From the NCBI RefSeq assembly GCF_002399615.1, contig NZ_DHDZ01000001.1, forward strand, positions 12,347 to 22,132: a DNA stretch of 9,786 bases. Reading direction: 5' to 3'. The notes below the pieces were generated by a model. The model ran no database searches and was not told where the DNA came from. It was given only the letters and a program-made list of their open reading frames with translations. Source of the DNA: Pedobacter sp. UBA4863. Lineage in GTDB: Bacteria; Bacteroidota; Bacteroidia; Sphingobacteriales; Sphingobacteriaceae. Below, piece after piece: positions 1 through 7,164 of this stretch (its first letter is position 1; each line of letters starts with the position of its first letter). A program made the position numbers and the translations under genes.

Positions 1-22
1 TATCACAATAAAATGTTAGAAA

Positions 23-802
23 ATGAAAAAAATAATTTTTAGACTAATTGAACTACTCTTTAGCAAAGAAAAATCCAGTAACTACTTTCTACTTCCTGTT
101 ATCAGAGGTCCATTAAAAGGAATTAAACTATATTTAAACCTTCACAAAAATCTAGAAAGCGCTTATTTTTTGGGGAAATATGACTATCACATACTTAATA
201 ATCTTAATAAGATTATTAAAAAAGATTGGATTATATGGGATTGCGGCACGTATTTAGGATACTACACTATATACTTTTCTAAAAATGCAAAATTAGTTTA
301 CGCATTTGAGCCCGACGACAAAAATAGGTCAAGAACAAAACAAAACTTAGATATTAATAACATAACTAATTTTGAATTACATAAAGTGGCTATTAGCGAT
401 AAAACTGGTTTTATTGAATTTATTGTAAATAACAATTCAAATTCTCACATTCCTGGAGGCTATATAGGGAAAAACAAGGAGGAGTATGGAAAAATTGAAA
501 AATCTTTTGGCTTCGAAAAAGTACCTTCCAGTACTTTAGATGATTTAGAAACTAAATTAGGAACTCCAGACCTAATAAAGATAGACATTGAAGGATTCGA
601 ATTGTATGCTATTGATTATTGCCATAATTTGGCTACAAATAGCAAAACATCTTTCATAATAGAAAGTCATAATCCAGAAACAGACAAAAAACTTTTCCAG
701 TTTTATCAAAAATATAATTTTAATGCCTTTAACATTGAAACGATGGAAGAACTAGTATTAGAAAATCAATTCAATGGAACAATTTTCTTCAGAAAAGCAT
801 AA
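23..802 (+). CDS. FkbM family SAM-dependent methyltransferase
   Basis: Probable S-adenosylmethionine-dependent methyltransferase of the FkbM type, which usually O-methylates sugars or other small acceptors. The 259 residues show the family layout. An N-terminal GPLKG segment and a Y-F-L-G-K-Y stretch precede the SAM-binding glycine motif DCGTYLGYYT (residues 73-82). The acidic loop AFEPD follows at 94-98, and the late motif IKIDIEGFE lies at 185-193. The glycine motif differs from the common DVGAN form but keeps D-x-G and the second glycine. No signal peptide or membrane segment is evident, so it is cytoplasmic. Its position in front of a glycosyltransferase run suggests it methylates a sugar of the polysaccharide; the acceptor is unknown. 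The ATG at 23 lacks an evident Shine-Dalgarno. The reading frame ending at 19 could be the tail of an upstream gene outside the window. Confidence 0.9.
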   Translation: MKKIIFRLIELLFSKEKSSNYFLLPVIRGPLKGIKLYLNLHKNLESAYFLGKYDYHILNNLNKIIKKDWIIWDCGTYLGYYTIYFSKNAKLVYAFEPDDKNRSRTKQNLDINNITNFELHKVAISDKTGFIEFIVNNNSNSHIPGGYIGKNKEEYGKIEKSFGFEKVPSSTLDDLETKLGTPDLIKIDIEGFELYAIDYCHNLATNSKTSFIIESHNPETDKKLFQFYQKYNFNAFNIETMEELVLENQFNGTIFFRKA

Positions 803-828
803 AGTAAGAAAGATTTTGACCAAAACCT

Positions 829-1233
829 ATGAAAACCATACTCATTATAGGCAATTTTGGTGCAGGCGCACTGGAACATCAATTTGTAAAACATTTAAAA
901 CCCCTTCATTGGCAAGCGGATACCTTTGATATTCAAGCCCCAGTGCAAAAAACAAAGGACAAAAACATTCTCACAAAAATTAACTACAAAATTGCCCCCA
1001 ATGGTTTTTACCTTACCGTAAACAAACAACTACTAACCTTTGCTCAAAAAATTAAGCCTTTAGTTACACTTGTTTTTAAGGGCATGGAAATTTTTCCAGA
1101 AACAATTGAAGAAATAAAAACGCATACCCAACTTTTATGTAACTATAACCCTGACCATATTCATTCGATAATTATGTTAGAAGAAAAACTTTTTGAGGGT
1201 ACAATTATCAAATTTATAGAGCAACCAAAATGA
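829..1233 (+). CDS. Truncated CgeB-like glycosyltransferase (N-terminal domain remnant)
   Basis: This 134-residue protein resembles the N-terminal part of the next gene. Both begin MK-(T)-I/L-L-I-I-G, and both contain VFKGMEI (residues 82-88 here, 80-86 in the neighbour) and NYNPDH (105-110 here, 103-108 there). Homology stops just after NPDH. An unrelated tail of about 24 residues ends in KFIEQPK, so the nucleotide-sugar-binding C-terminal domain of a GT-B enzyme is missing. On its own it should not be a working transferase. The likeliest origin is a tandem duplicate that lost its 3' two thirds by deletion, with the junction near 1158-1175. It still has an intact start and stop, and its stop overlaps the next start (ATGA), so it is probably still translated. 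It may be a decaying pseudogene, or a small protein kept for coupling or partner binding. Confidence 0.7.
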   Translation: MKTILIIGNFGAGALEHQFVKHLKPLHWQADTFDIQAPVQKTKDKNILTKINYKIAPNGFYLTVNKQLLTFAQKIKPLVTLVFKGMEIFPETIEEIKTHTQLLCNYNPDHIHSIIMLEEKLFEGTIIKFIEQPK

Positions 1234-2249
1234 AATTACTCATCATAGGTGATGACGCTGTTTGGGCTATTGAAAATTATTATGCGAAGCACCTTCAAAA
1301 ACAGGGCTTAAATTGTAAAATATTTAATGCAGGAGGTCTATATAGGAAACATTACACCACTATTTGGGATAAACTTAAACATAAAATTTATCCAACCAGC
1401 TTGTTAAAAAAAATAAACGATCAAATTTTAAATTACGTTGATCATTTTCAACCACAGGTAATATGGGTGTTTAAGGGAATGGAAATTATGCCCAAAACTT
1501 TAACAATTCTAAAACAAAAAGGTTATTTTCTAGTCAACTATAATCCCGATCATCCATTTATATTTTCTTCGAGAGGAAGTGGTAACAAGCATGTAACTAA
1601 AAGTATCAGATTGTACAATTTACATTTCAGCTACCATCCGGAAGTTATCAAGAGAATAGAATTTGACTATGCTATACCCTGCGAATCGTTACCTTTTGCT
1701 TTCGAAGAAAGTGCAATGCATTTAGATAATGGATATAATGACGAAATTAATGAGGTTGCTTTTATTGGTAACCCCGATCAAATTCGTAAAAAGGTAGTAG
1801 ACACAATTGCCAAAGCGGGGATAAAAGTTAATGTTTTTGGACATGCTTGGCATAAGTTTGTAAAAAACAATCATTTCATTACTGTTCACGAAGCTGTTTA
1901 CGGTGATACTTTTTGGCAAATCATGCAGACCTATCGTGTACAACTGAATATATTTAGACCACACAATATAGGTTCACACAACATGCGTAGCTTTGAAATA
2001 CCAAGCATTGGAGGCATCATGCTATCTCCAACGAGCAACCAACACTTAACATTCTTTACAAGCAATCAAGAAGCTTTCTTTTACGATGATGAGCACACTA
2101 TGCTCGCTAACATCAAATATATTCTGGCTCTACCTAAACAACAAGCTATGGCAATTAGAGTTGCTGCTCGTGCCAAAGCTAAAAGCTATACCTACGAACA
2201 AAGAACAGCTGATTTCTTAAGTAAACTGAAACAACATTTTCATGGATAA
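1230..2249 (+). CDS. CgeB-like GT-B glycosyltransferase
   Basis: Probable cytoplasmic sugar transferase of the CgeB / Glyco_trans_1_2 type, 339 residues, full length for the family. The N-terminal Rossmann-like half starts MKLLIIGDD and holds VFKGMEI (80-86) and NYNPDH (103-108). The C-terminal half has the family signature around 250-262, HNMRSFEIPSIGG, where R253, F255, E256 and the GG pair are expected near the nucleotide-sugar donor. A SYTYEQR stretch near the C terminus is also typical. The start overlaps the previous stop by 4 bp (ATGA) and the end overlaps the next gene by 8 bp, pointing to translational coupling. Donor and acceptor sugars cannot be read from the sequence. The upstream gene is a shortened paralogue. 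Confidence 0.85.
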   Translation: MKLLIIGDDAVWAIENYYAKHLQKQGLNCKIFNAGGLYRKHYTTIWDKLKHKIYPTSLLKKINDQILNYVDHFQPQVIWVFKGMEIMPKTLTILKQKGYFLVNYNPDHPFIFSSRGSGNKHVTKSIRLYNLHFSYHPEVIKRIEFDYAIPCESLPFAFEESAMHLDNGYNDEINEVAFIGNPDQIRKKVVDTIAKAGIKVNVFGHAWHKFVKNNHFITVHEAVYGDTFWQIMQTYRVQLNIFRPHNIGSHNMRSFEIPSIGGIMLSPTSNQHLTFFTSNQEAFFYDDEHTMLANIKYILALPKQQAMAIRVAARAKAKSYTYEQRTADFLSKLKQHFHG

Positions 2250-3399
2250 TCAGAAAATTTTAATCGTTACTACCCACCCTATTCAATATCAAATACCTTT
2301 GTTCGTTGCACTTACAAAGCATGTGAATTTACACGTGTTGTTTTTAGCAGAAAGTTCTGCTGCAAATCAAGCAGAAGCAGGCTTTAACCGAGCTTTCGAA
2401 TGGGATATTCCAATGTTTAAAGGTTATGATTACTCCTTTGCAGAAAATATCGCACCCCAACCAAGTCCCAATACCCAAAAAGGTATTCAGCTAAGCGGCA
2501 CTACTAACTTACTATCCAACCATCAACCCACAGCTATTATATTGTTTGGCTGGTATACTATGGCACATCAGCAGGTTATTAAGGCTGCTATAGCCCAAAA
2601 GACACCAATCGTCCTTAGAGGCGAATCTACCTTGATTATGAACAAATCTTGGTTAAAACAATTAATAAAAGCAATTTATTTCCCAAGTTTTTTCAAGAAA
2701 TTCACCCATTTTTTGAGTATAGGAAAGGAAAACACCAACTTTTATAAGCACTATGGTGTAGATCCCAAACATATAACATTAGCTCCGTATAGTATAGACA
2801 CTGCGTTCTTCGAGGAACAATACAGCAAAAATATTGTCGCTCAAGATCGTGCTTCAATTAACATAGGGTTTTCGGGTAAGTTCATTGAAAAAAAACGCCC
2901 CCTTGATTTAATAGCAGCAGTGGCTAAATCAGCCTTTAAAGAACGTATTAAATTACACATGATTGGTGATGGTCCTTTAATGGAAAAAGCAGCTGCATTA
3001 GCAAAAAAAGAAAAAGTGAATGTCAATTTTCTGGGCTTTTTAAATCAATCTGTTATTGTTGCTAAAGGTTACAGTAAAATGGATATACTGGTCTTACCTT
3101 CTGGCGATTATGAAACTTGGGGCTTGGTGGTAAATGAGGCAATGACAGGAGGCATACCTGCCATTGTATCAAATAAAGTAGGCTGTCATAGCGATTTAAT
3201 TGATGAAACTACCGGCTTTGTTTTTGAAAGCGGTAACATTGTTGACCTCACCAACAAGATAGACTTATTCTGTACTAGACACGACAGCAACTTTCCGTAT
3301 AAAGCAAATGTACTACAAAAGATAAAAGACTATAGCTTAACAAAAACTGTTGAGGGCTTTTTAGAAGTAATTACCAAAGCAATTAAGTATGAAAATTAG
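2242..3399 (+). CDS. Glycosyltransferase family 4 protein
   Basis: Retaining GT-B glycosyltransferase of the GT4 type, 385 residues, acting on the cytoplasmic side of the inner membrane in polysaccharide repeat assembly. The N-terminal domain begins KILIVTTHPIQYQIPLF, where HPIQY (12-16) is typical of a GT4 subgroup. The donor-binding C-terminal domain runs from about residue 205 with GFSGKFIEKKRP, then MIGDGPLME. The E-x7-E motif is intact: E291 and E299 in ETWGLVVNEAMTGG. Hydrophobic patches around KAIYFPSFF may help it lie on the membrane. The start lies 8 bp inside the previous gene and the stop 11 bp inside the next, so it belongs to the same transcription unit. Which sugar it adds is not readable. 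Confidence 0.92.
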   Translation: MDNQKILIVTTHPIQYQIPLFVALTKHVNLHVLFLAESSAANQAEAGFNRAFEWDIPMFKGYDYSFAENIAPQPSPNTQKGIQLSGTTNLLSNHQPTAIILFGWYTMAHQQVIKAAIAQKTPIVLRGESTLIMNKSWLKQLIKAIYFPSFFKKFTHFLSIGKENTNFYKHYGVDPKHITLAPYSIDTAFFEEQYSKNIVAQDRASINIGFSGKFIEKKRPLDLIAAVAKSAFKERIKLHMIGDGPLMEKAAALAKKEKVNVNFLGFLNQSVIVAKGYSKMDILVLPSGDYETWGLVVNEAMTGGIPAIVSNKVGCHSDLIDETTGFVFESGNIVDLTNKIDLFCTRHDSNFPYKANVLQKIKDYSLTKTVEGFLEVITKAIKYEN

Positions 3400-4534
3400 T
3401 GTTTCCTGCGGTGGTCGCTTTCACGGCTTTGATATGGCTGCTTATTTTGAGCAACAAGGTTATTTAGCACAATTGGTCACAGGTTATCCCAAATCAGAAG
3501 CAGCTAAATTTGGCATCAGCAAAAAAAATGTACTTTCCATTTATCTTAACGAAGTAATAAACAGGATAACCAACAAACTAGGTTTAGGTTACCCCTTAAA
3601 TACTTTTGCCTGCCAAATATATGATTACTTTACCGCCTTATTTATTAACAAAACCAGTGACGTTTATTTTCTTTGGTCAGGATATTCTTTGTACACCATC
3701 AGTGCTATACGAAAAAAGAATCCAAACGCTAAAATTATCTTGGTGAGAGGATCTGCCCACATACTAACTCAAAAAAAATTATTACATAAGATTAGCCCAA
3801 CTCCCAAAAAAACAATTGATAACTTAATGATTAAACGCGAGTTAGCCGAATACGAATTAGCAGATTATATCAATGTACCAAGTTCTTTTGTATTAAATAC
3901 TTTTATTGATCATGGATTTAATAAGGATAAGATTTTTGTTAATTTCCTTGGGGTAGATCTTGTTTCATTTCCATTCACAAAAAAAAAAACTAATAAAAAC
4001 TCAATCGTTTTTGGCAGTGTTGGTACTTTATGCGCTAGAAAAAATACTAAGGGAATTATAGAAGCATTTAATGCTGTACTTACAAAAAACACTGATATTA
4101 AACTAATTATAGCTGGACCAATAGATCATTTTACTTTTAATAGAGAAAGTTTAAACTCTCCAAACATTTCCTATATACAAAAAATGCCCCAAAGAGATTT
4201 ATTCAAAATATACAAAGAAATTGATGTATTTATAATGAACAGTGTAGAAGAAGGAATGGCTATGGTACAACTACAAGCAATGGCATCTGGATGTGCGCTA
4301 ATAAGTACGCCCAATTCTGGTGGAGAAGATTTGATTGATCCTTTCGAAAATGGCTTGTTGATTAAGCCATTTGATAATAAAGATTTACAAAAATCTTTAG
4401 AATGGTTCATTAAAAATAAACAATTAATAACTAAAATGGGAGCTATCAGTAAAATAAAAGTAGAGAACGGCTTTACGTGGGATGATTTTGGTAAACGAAA
4501 TATTGATTTTGCAAAGAAAATAGTAAATAGATGA
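3389..4534 (+). CDS. Glycosyltransferase family 4 protein with E-to-Q motif change
   Basis: GT-B glycosyltransferase of GT4 type, 381 residues. The N terminus reads MKISVSCGGRFHGFDMA. The C-terminal donor-binding domain starts near residue 205 (VFGSVGTLCARKNTKG) and continues through LIIAGP to EEGMAMVQLQAMASG and NSGGEDLI. In the E-x7-E motif the first glutamate is E288, but the second position is Q296. From memory, GT4 subfamilies with VQLQAM at this site exist, so the change probably marks a subfamily rather than a dead enzyme. A run of 11 adenines at 3979-3989 encodes K198-K200 and could be prone to slippage. The gene overlaps its upstream neighbour by 11 bp and the next by 4 bp. It likely adds one sugar of the repeat unit. 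Confidence 0.88.
   Translation: MKISVSCGGRFHGFDMAAYFEQQGYLAQLVTGYPKSEAAKFGISKKNVLSIYLNEVINRITNKLGLGYPLNTFACQIYDYFTALFINKTSDVYFLWSGYSLYTISAIRKKNPNAKIILVRGSAHILTQKKLLHKISPTPKKTIDNLMIKRELAEYELADYINVPSSFVLNTFIDHGFNKDKIFVNFLGVDLVSFPFTKKKTNKNSIVFGSVGTLCARKNTKGIIEAFNAVLTKNTDIKLIIAGPIDHFTFNRESLNSPNISYIQKMPQRDLFKIYKEIDVFIMNSVEEGMAMVQLQAMASGCALISTPNSGGEDLIDPFENGLLIKPFDNKDLQKSLEWFIKNKQLITKMGAISKIKVENGFTWDDFGKRNIDFAKKIVNR
3979..3989 (+). repeat. Homopolymer A11 tract inside a glycosyltransferase gene
   Basis: Eleven consecutive adenines lie in the coding strand of the GT4 gene, between the N- and C-terminal domains. Gain or loss of one base would frameshift the protein before its donor-binding domain. 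It is the longest single-base run I noticed in the window; a T9 run lies at 5052-5060 in the next gene and several A8/T8 runs occur nearby. Phase variation is only a possibility, because long A runs are also expected in AT-rich DNA. Confidence 0.6.
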
Positions 4535-5667
4535 AAATAGTAAGTGCTGTTTACAGCCATCCAGAGTATTATCCCCCTACCCTAAATGCACTCAACGCCT
4601 TGGCTGTAAATGCTGACGAAGTTTATTGCGTGCATCGAAATGTAAAAAAAACAAATTTAACCTATCCAGAAAACGTTCATCTTGTAGTTAGTGGAAAATT
4701 CAAATCCATAAGAGAAACGGAACAGACTTCATTCTTTTGGAAGTTACTTTCCTTTTTTCAATTTATTTCCATTCTATTCAAAACCATCAAAAAGCAAAAA
4801 CCAAAATGGGTTCTTTTATATGATCCATTCCCCTTCTTGGCTTACATAATTATCAAACCTTTCCTTTCTTACAAGCCTAAAGTTTGGTACCACAATCATG
4901 ATTTATTGGAGCCAAAAAACTTAGGAAGACTAAGCTTGGGCAAATTAGCCTATCTTAATGAAAAACATAATTTAAAGAATGTTGATATATTTTCTTTACC
5001 AGCTATAGAAAGAAAGTTTTTTTTCAAACTAAACAGCTTTAATGGCGAATGTTTTTTTTTACCTAATTATCCCTCTGTTTCTAAATCAAAACATACTAAA
5101 TTCCCGCCATTCAAAGAAGAATTGAGAGTAATTTATCAAGGTCAAATTGGTGAGGGCCATGGGCTTGAACATATCATATCGTTTTTGCGTAATAGTAGTC
5201 TAAATATAACACTTAATATTATAGGGGTAGCTGTAGATGAAGTATTTAAACATAAGTTAACTACTTACATTGAATCATTTCAACTTAAAAACAGAGTGAA
5301 ATTTCACGATCCATTCCCTTCTTATGAAGATTTACTTAATTTTTCTGCTCAGCATCATGTAGGGCTTGCAATCTATGAGCCCATTAACACGCAGTATAAA
5401 ACTGTTGTTACAGCATCTAATAAAATATACGAATACATTGCCATGGGGATGCCTGTACTTTTATTTGATGACGACATCAACCGGTTAAATTTAGAAAAAT
5501 ATGATTGGGCAAAATTCACAGATTTATCTACCAATTCGCTTGAAAAAAATTTCAAAGACATTATCAACGCCCACGAAAACTATGCTCAATCAGCCTTTAA
5601 TACTTATATGGTCGAATTGAATTATGAATATTATTTTGACAAAATCTTAACAGAAATCAATAAATAA
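4531..5667 (+). CDS. GT-B glycosyltransferase (GT4-like)
   Basis: Probable glycosyltransferase, 378 residues, for one linkage of the surface polysaccharide. The N-terminal half has MKIVSAVYSH, then WVLLYDPFPFL and KVWYHNHDLLEP, typical of GT-B acceptor domains. A hydrophobic, basic stretch (about residues 68-90) may contact the membrane. The C-terminal half has VIYQGQIGEGHGLEHII and, at 295-308, ASNKIYEYIAMGMP, which fits the donor-binding region of GT4-like enzymes, with E301 in the position of the second motif glutamate. The canonical first glutamate falls in a divergent stretch (LAIYEPINTQYK), so family placement is looser than for the two upstream genes. The start overlaps the preceding stop (ATGA). 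The TAA stop directly abuts the GTG of the following gene in the same frame. Confidence 0.82.
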   Translation: MKIVSAVYSHPEYYPPTLNALNALAVNADEVYCVHRNVKKTNLTYPENVHLVVSGKFKSIRETEQTSFFWKLLSFFQFISILFKTIKKQKPKWVLLYDPFPFLAYIIIKPFLSYKPKVWYHNHDLLEPKNLGRLSLGKLAYLNEKHNLKNVDIFSLPAIERKFFFKLNSFNGECFFLPNYPSVSKSKHTKFPPFKEELRVIYQGQIGEGHGLEHIISFLRNSSLNITLNIIGVAVDEVFKHKLTTYIESFQLKNRVKFHDPFPSYEDLLNFSAQHHVGLAIYEPINTQYKTVVTASNKIYEYIAMGMPVLLFDDDINRLNLEKYDWAKFTDLSTNSLEKNFKDIINAHENYAQSAFNTYMVELNYEYYFDKILTEINK

Positions 5668-7026
5668 GTGGCAAAATTCTTTCTTTTATTTATACCAAGT
5701 TTACTCTGTGTCTTTATCAACGATCCCAATGCGTTATATTTAACAGCTTGGTTAGGTAGTGCTTATCTAATCATCTTAAGTATCTACACTTGCAAATACA
5801 TACTAAATGAGCAAATTGGTTTCTTTAGTCCTATTGTACTCTCTCAAGGTTTATTTTGGGGTTACACAGCGCTTACTTCTATTTTTTATTTTATCGATCA
5901 ACATGGTTACGAATTTTTTGAACGTGTAAAACCTTTCGCCAATATAGAAGAAATTAAACTAATAGCCCAAGCTCAAGTTTATATTGTTTTTGCTCATGCT
6001 TGTTATCTCACTGGATACTACCTTATTAAAGCAAAACGAGGGCAACCAAAATACCTCTTAAATTTCAAAAACAATACCTACTTTAATCTTTCAATCGCAT
6101 CAGCCATCCTAGCAGCTACACTACAATTTGCGCCAATAGCCCAACTTTCCTCCTATCTAAGTTTATTCTCGACAATTTGTGCTGTACATTATTTTGGCAT
6201 AGCTTTGAGACAAAAACGTCATATTCCTTTAGCGAGTATCTATTTAATCAGCATACTTATTATTGGCTTTTTTTCTGGAATGAAAGAAAACACTATCTAT
6301 CCGATCATTTTCTTAGGGATAATTGCTTATGAAAATTATGGCGTTTTTAAAACAAGTCTATTTTTTATTCCACTAATGGCAATCTATTTTTATTACGTAC
6401 CCACCTATAATGCCAAAGTGCGAGAATCTAGATGGTATCAGAACAAATCTACTATAGAAGCATTTGACGAATTGAGTAATACAGACTTTGATGCAGAAGT
6501 GTTAAAAAATAATAACTGGACTTTTCTTACAGATCGTGTATCGGAAATTTCAATGTTTACTACCTATCTTCAGTCGGTCCCACAAAAACGCCCTTATTAT
6601 GAGTTTGAAATTGTTGGTTATGGCTTAGCGAGCTTAGTGCCTAGATTTATATGGCCAGACAAACCTAGTCCAGATGCTACAGCCCAAAAAAGAGCTATTG
6701 AAAATGGTGCATTGATTTTAAATTATGCTGATGACACTACCTCAGCAAAACCTCAAACAATAGTAGATGCCTACTTATCATATGGATACCTTGCCATTGC
6801 TATAACTTATCTGCTTTTTGGTATCGTTTTAAAATTAGCTTTAAATTTATGCTATGCAAAATTAGGATACGAATTTGGTATATCAACAATCTTCTACTGC
6901 TTATTTTCAATATTAAGTAGAGGTGGTTGCTTCGAAAATTTATTTAATACTATTACGTACGCCTTTATATTGATATATGTTTGGATTGAAGTATTAAAAA
7001 AATACAAACTAATCATTAAAAATTAA
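5668..7026 (+). CDS. Wzy-like polysaccharide repeat-unit polymerase (integral membrane)
   Basis: Predicted inner-membrane protein of 452 residues, best explained as an O-antigen/exopolysaccharide polymerase that joins lipid-linked repeat units on the periplasmic face. By eye there are about 11-12 hydrophobic segments: roughly 4-18, 23-45, 51-75, 98-120, 138-156, 160-180, 186-204, 207-222, 226-244, 374-396, 404-418 and 428-446. One large hydrophilic loop lies at about 245-372, the usual Wzy architecture. That loop contains LVPRFIWPDKPSPD (323-336), a P-R-x-x-W-P-x-K-P pattern I associate with oligosaccharide repeat-unit polymerases. The GTG at 5668 is chosen because it immediately follows the upstream stop and the first in-frame ATG is only at residue 205. 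It is the last gene of the cluster. A Wzx-type flippase is unlikely given the big loop and the motif. Confidence 0.85.
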   Translation: MAKFFLLFIPSLLCVFINDPNALYLTAWLGSAYLIILSIYTCKYILNEQIGFFSPIVLSQGLFWGYTALTSIFYFIDQHGYEFFERVKPFANIEEIKLIAQAQVYIVFAHACYLTGYYLIKAKRGQPKYLLNFKNNTYFNLSIASAILAATLQFAPIAQLSSYLSLFSTICAVHYFGIALRQKRHIPLASIYLISILIIGFFSGMKENTIYPIIFLGIIAYENYGVFKTSLFFIPLMAIYFYYVPTYNAKVRESRWYQNKSTIEAFDELSNTDFDAEVLKNNNWTFLTDRVSEISMFTTYLQSVPQKRPYYEFEIVGYGLASLVPRFIWPDKPSPDATAQKRAIENGALILNYADDTTSAKPQTIVDAYLSYGYLAIAITYLLFGIVLKLALNLCYAKLGYEFGISTIFYCLFSILSRGGCFENLFNTITYAFILIYVWIEVLKKYKLIIKN

Positions 7027-7088
7027 TTTCTGAAGCATAGATCGTATTTGCAATTAAATACACCCCACCTTACCCCTCCTCTACCCAG

Positions 7089-7120
7089 TAGCAAATACTT
7101 TACACAGCTATACTTTGCTA
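7089..7120. repeat. Inverted repeat with 7-bp arms, candidate operator
   Basis: TAGCAAA (7089-7095) and TTTGCTA (7114-7120) form perfect inverted arms around an 18-bp spacer. The right arm contains the proposed -33 TTTG of the downstream promoter. This could be a regulator site acting on the ABC operon. It could instead be a weak hairpin at the end of the polysaccharide operon, but no T-run follows it, so an intrinsic terminator is less likely. Confidence 0.4.
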
Positions 7121-7143
7121 TTTAGCCGCTTATCTTATTTTTG
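7114..7143 (+). promoter_or_regulatory. Bacteroidota-type promoter for the ABC transporter operon
   Basis: TTTG at 7114-7117 and TATTTTTG at 7136-7143 match the Bacteroidota -33 TTTG and -7 TAnnTTTG elements, with an 18-bp gap within the usual range. Transcription would start near 7150, giving a leader of roughly 15 nt before the ATG at 7165. This placement argues against an upstream TTG start at 7141, which would lie inside the -7 element. Confidence 0.6.
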
Positions 7144-7164
7144 TGGCATATTGGTAATGATCCT

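Noticed and set aside
13..42. ATG at 13 as a start, or a short ORF at the left edge
   Set aside because: It runs only ten codons to a stop at 42 and is out of frame with the methyltransferase; at most it is part of an upstream gene's tail.
4171..4560. 129-codon open frame on the - strand
   Set aside because: It lies opposite the GT4 gene, whose motifs on the + strand are clear; the - strand product shows no family features. The other - strand frames inside genes (1722-1964, 2841-3026, 3910-4092, 5373-5567, 8456-8686, 8977-9204) were dropped for the same reason.
7089..7140. Intrinsic terminator for the polysaccharide operon
   Set aside because: The inverted repeat arms are AT-rich, the loop is long, and no T-run follows the right arm.
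7141..7164. In-frame TTG at 7141 as the start of the ABC ATPase, giving 217 residues
   Set aside because: The extra eight residues lie across the proposed -7 element, do not look like the family's N terminus, and the ATG at 7165 starts the usual MISIQ-type beta strand.
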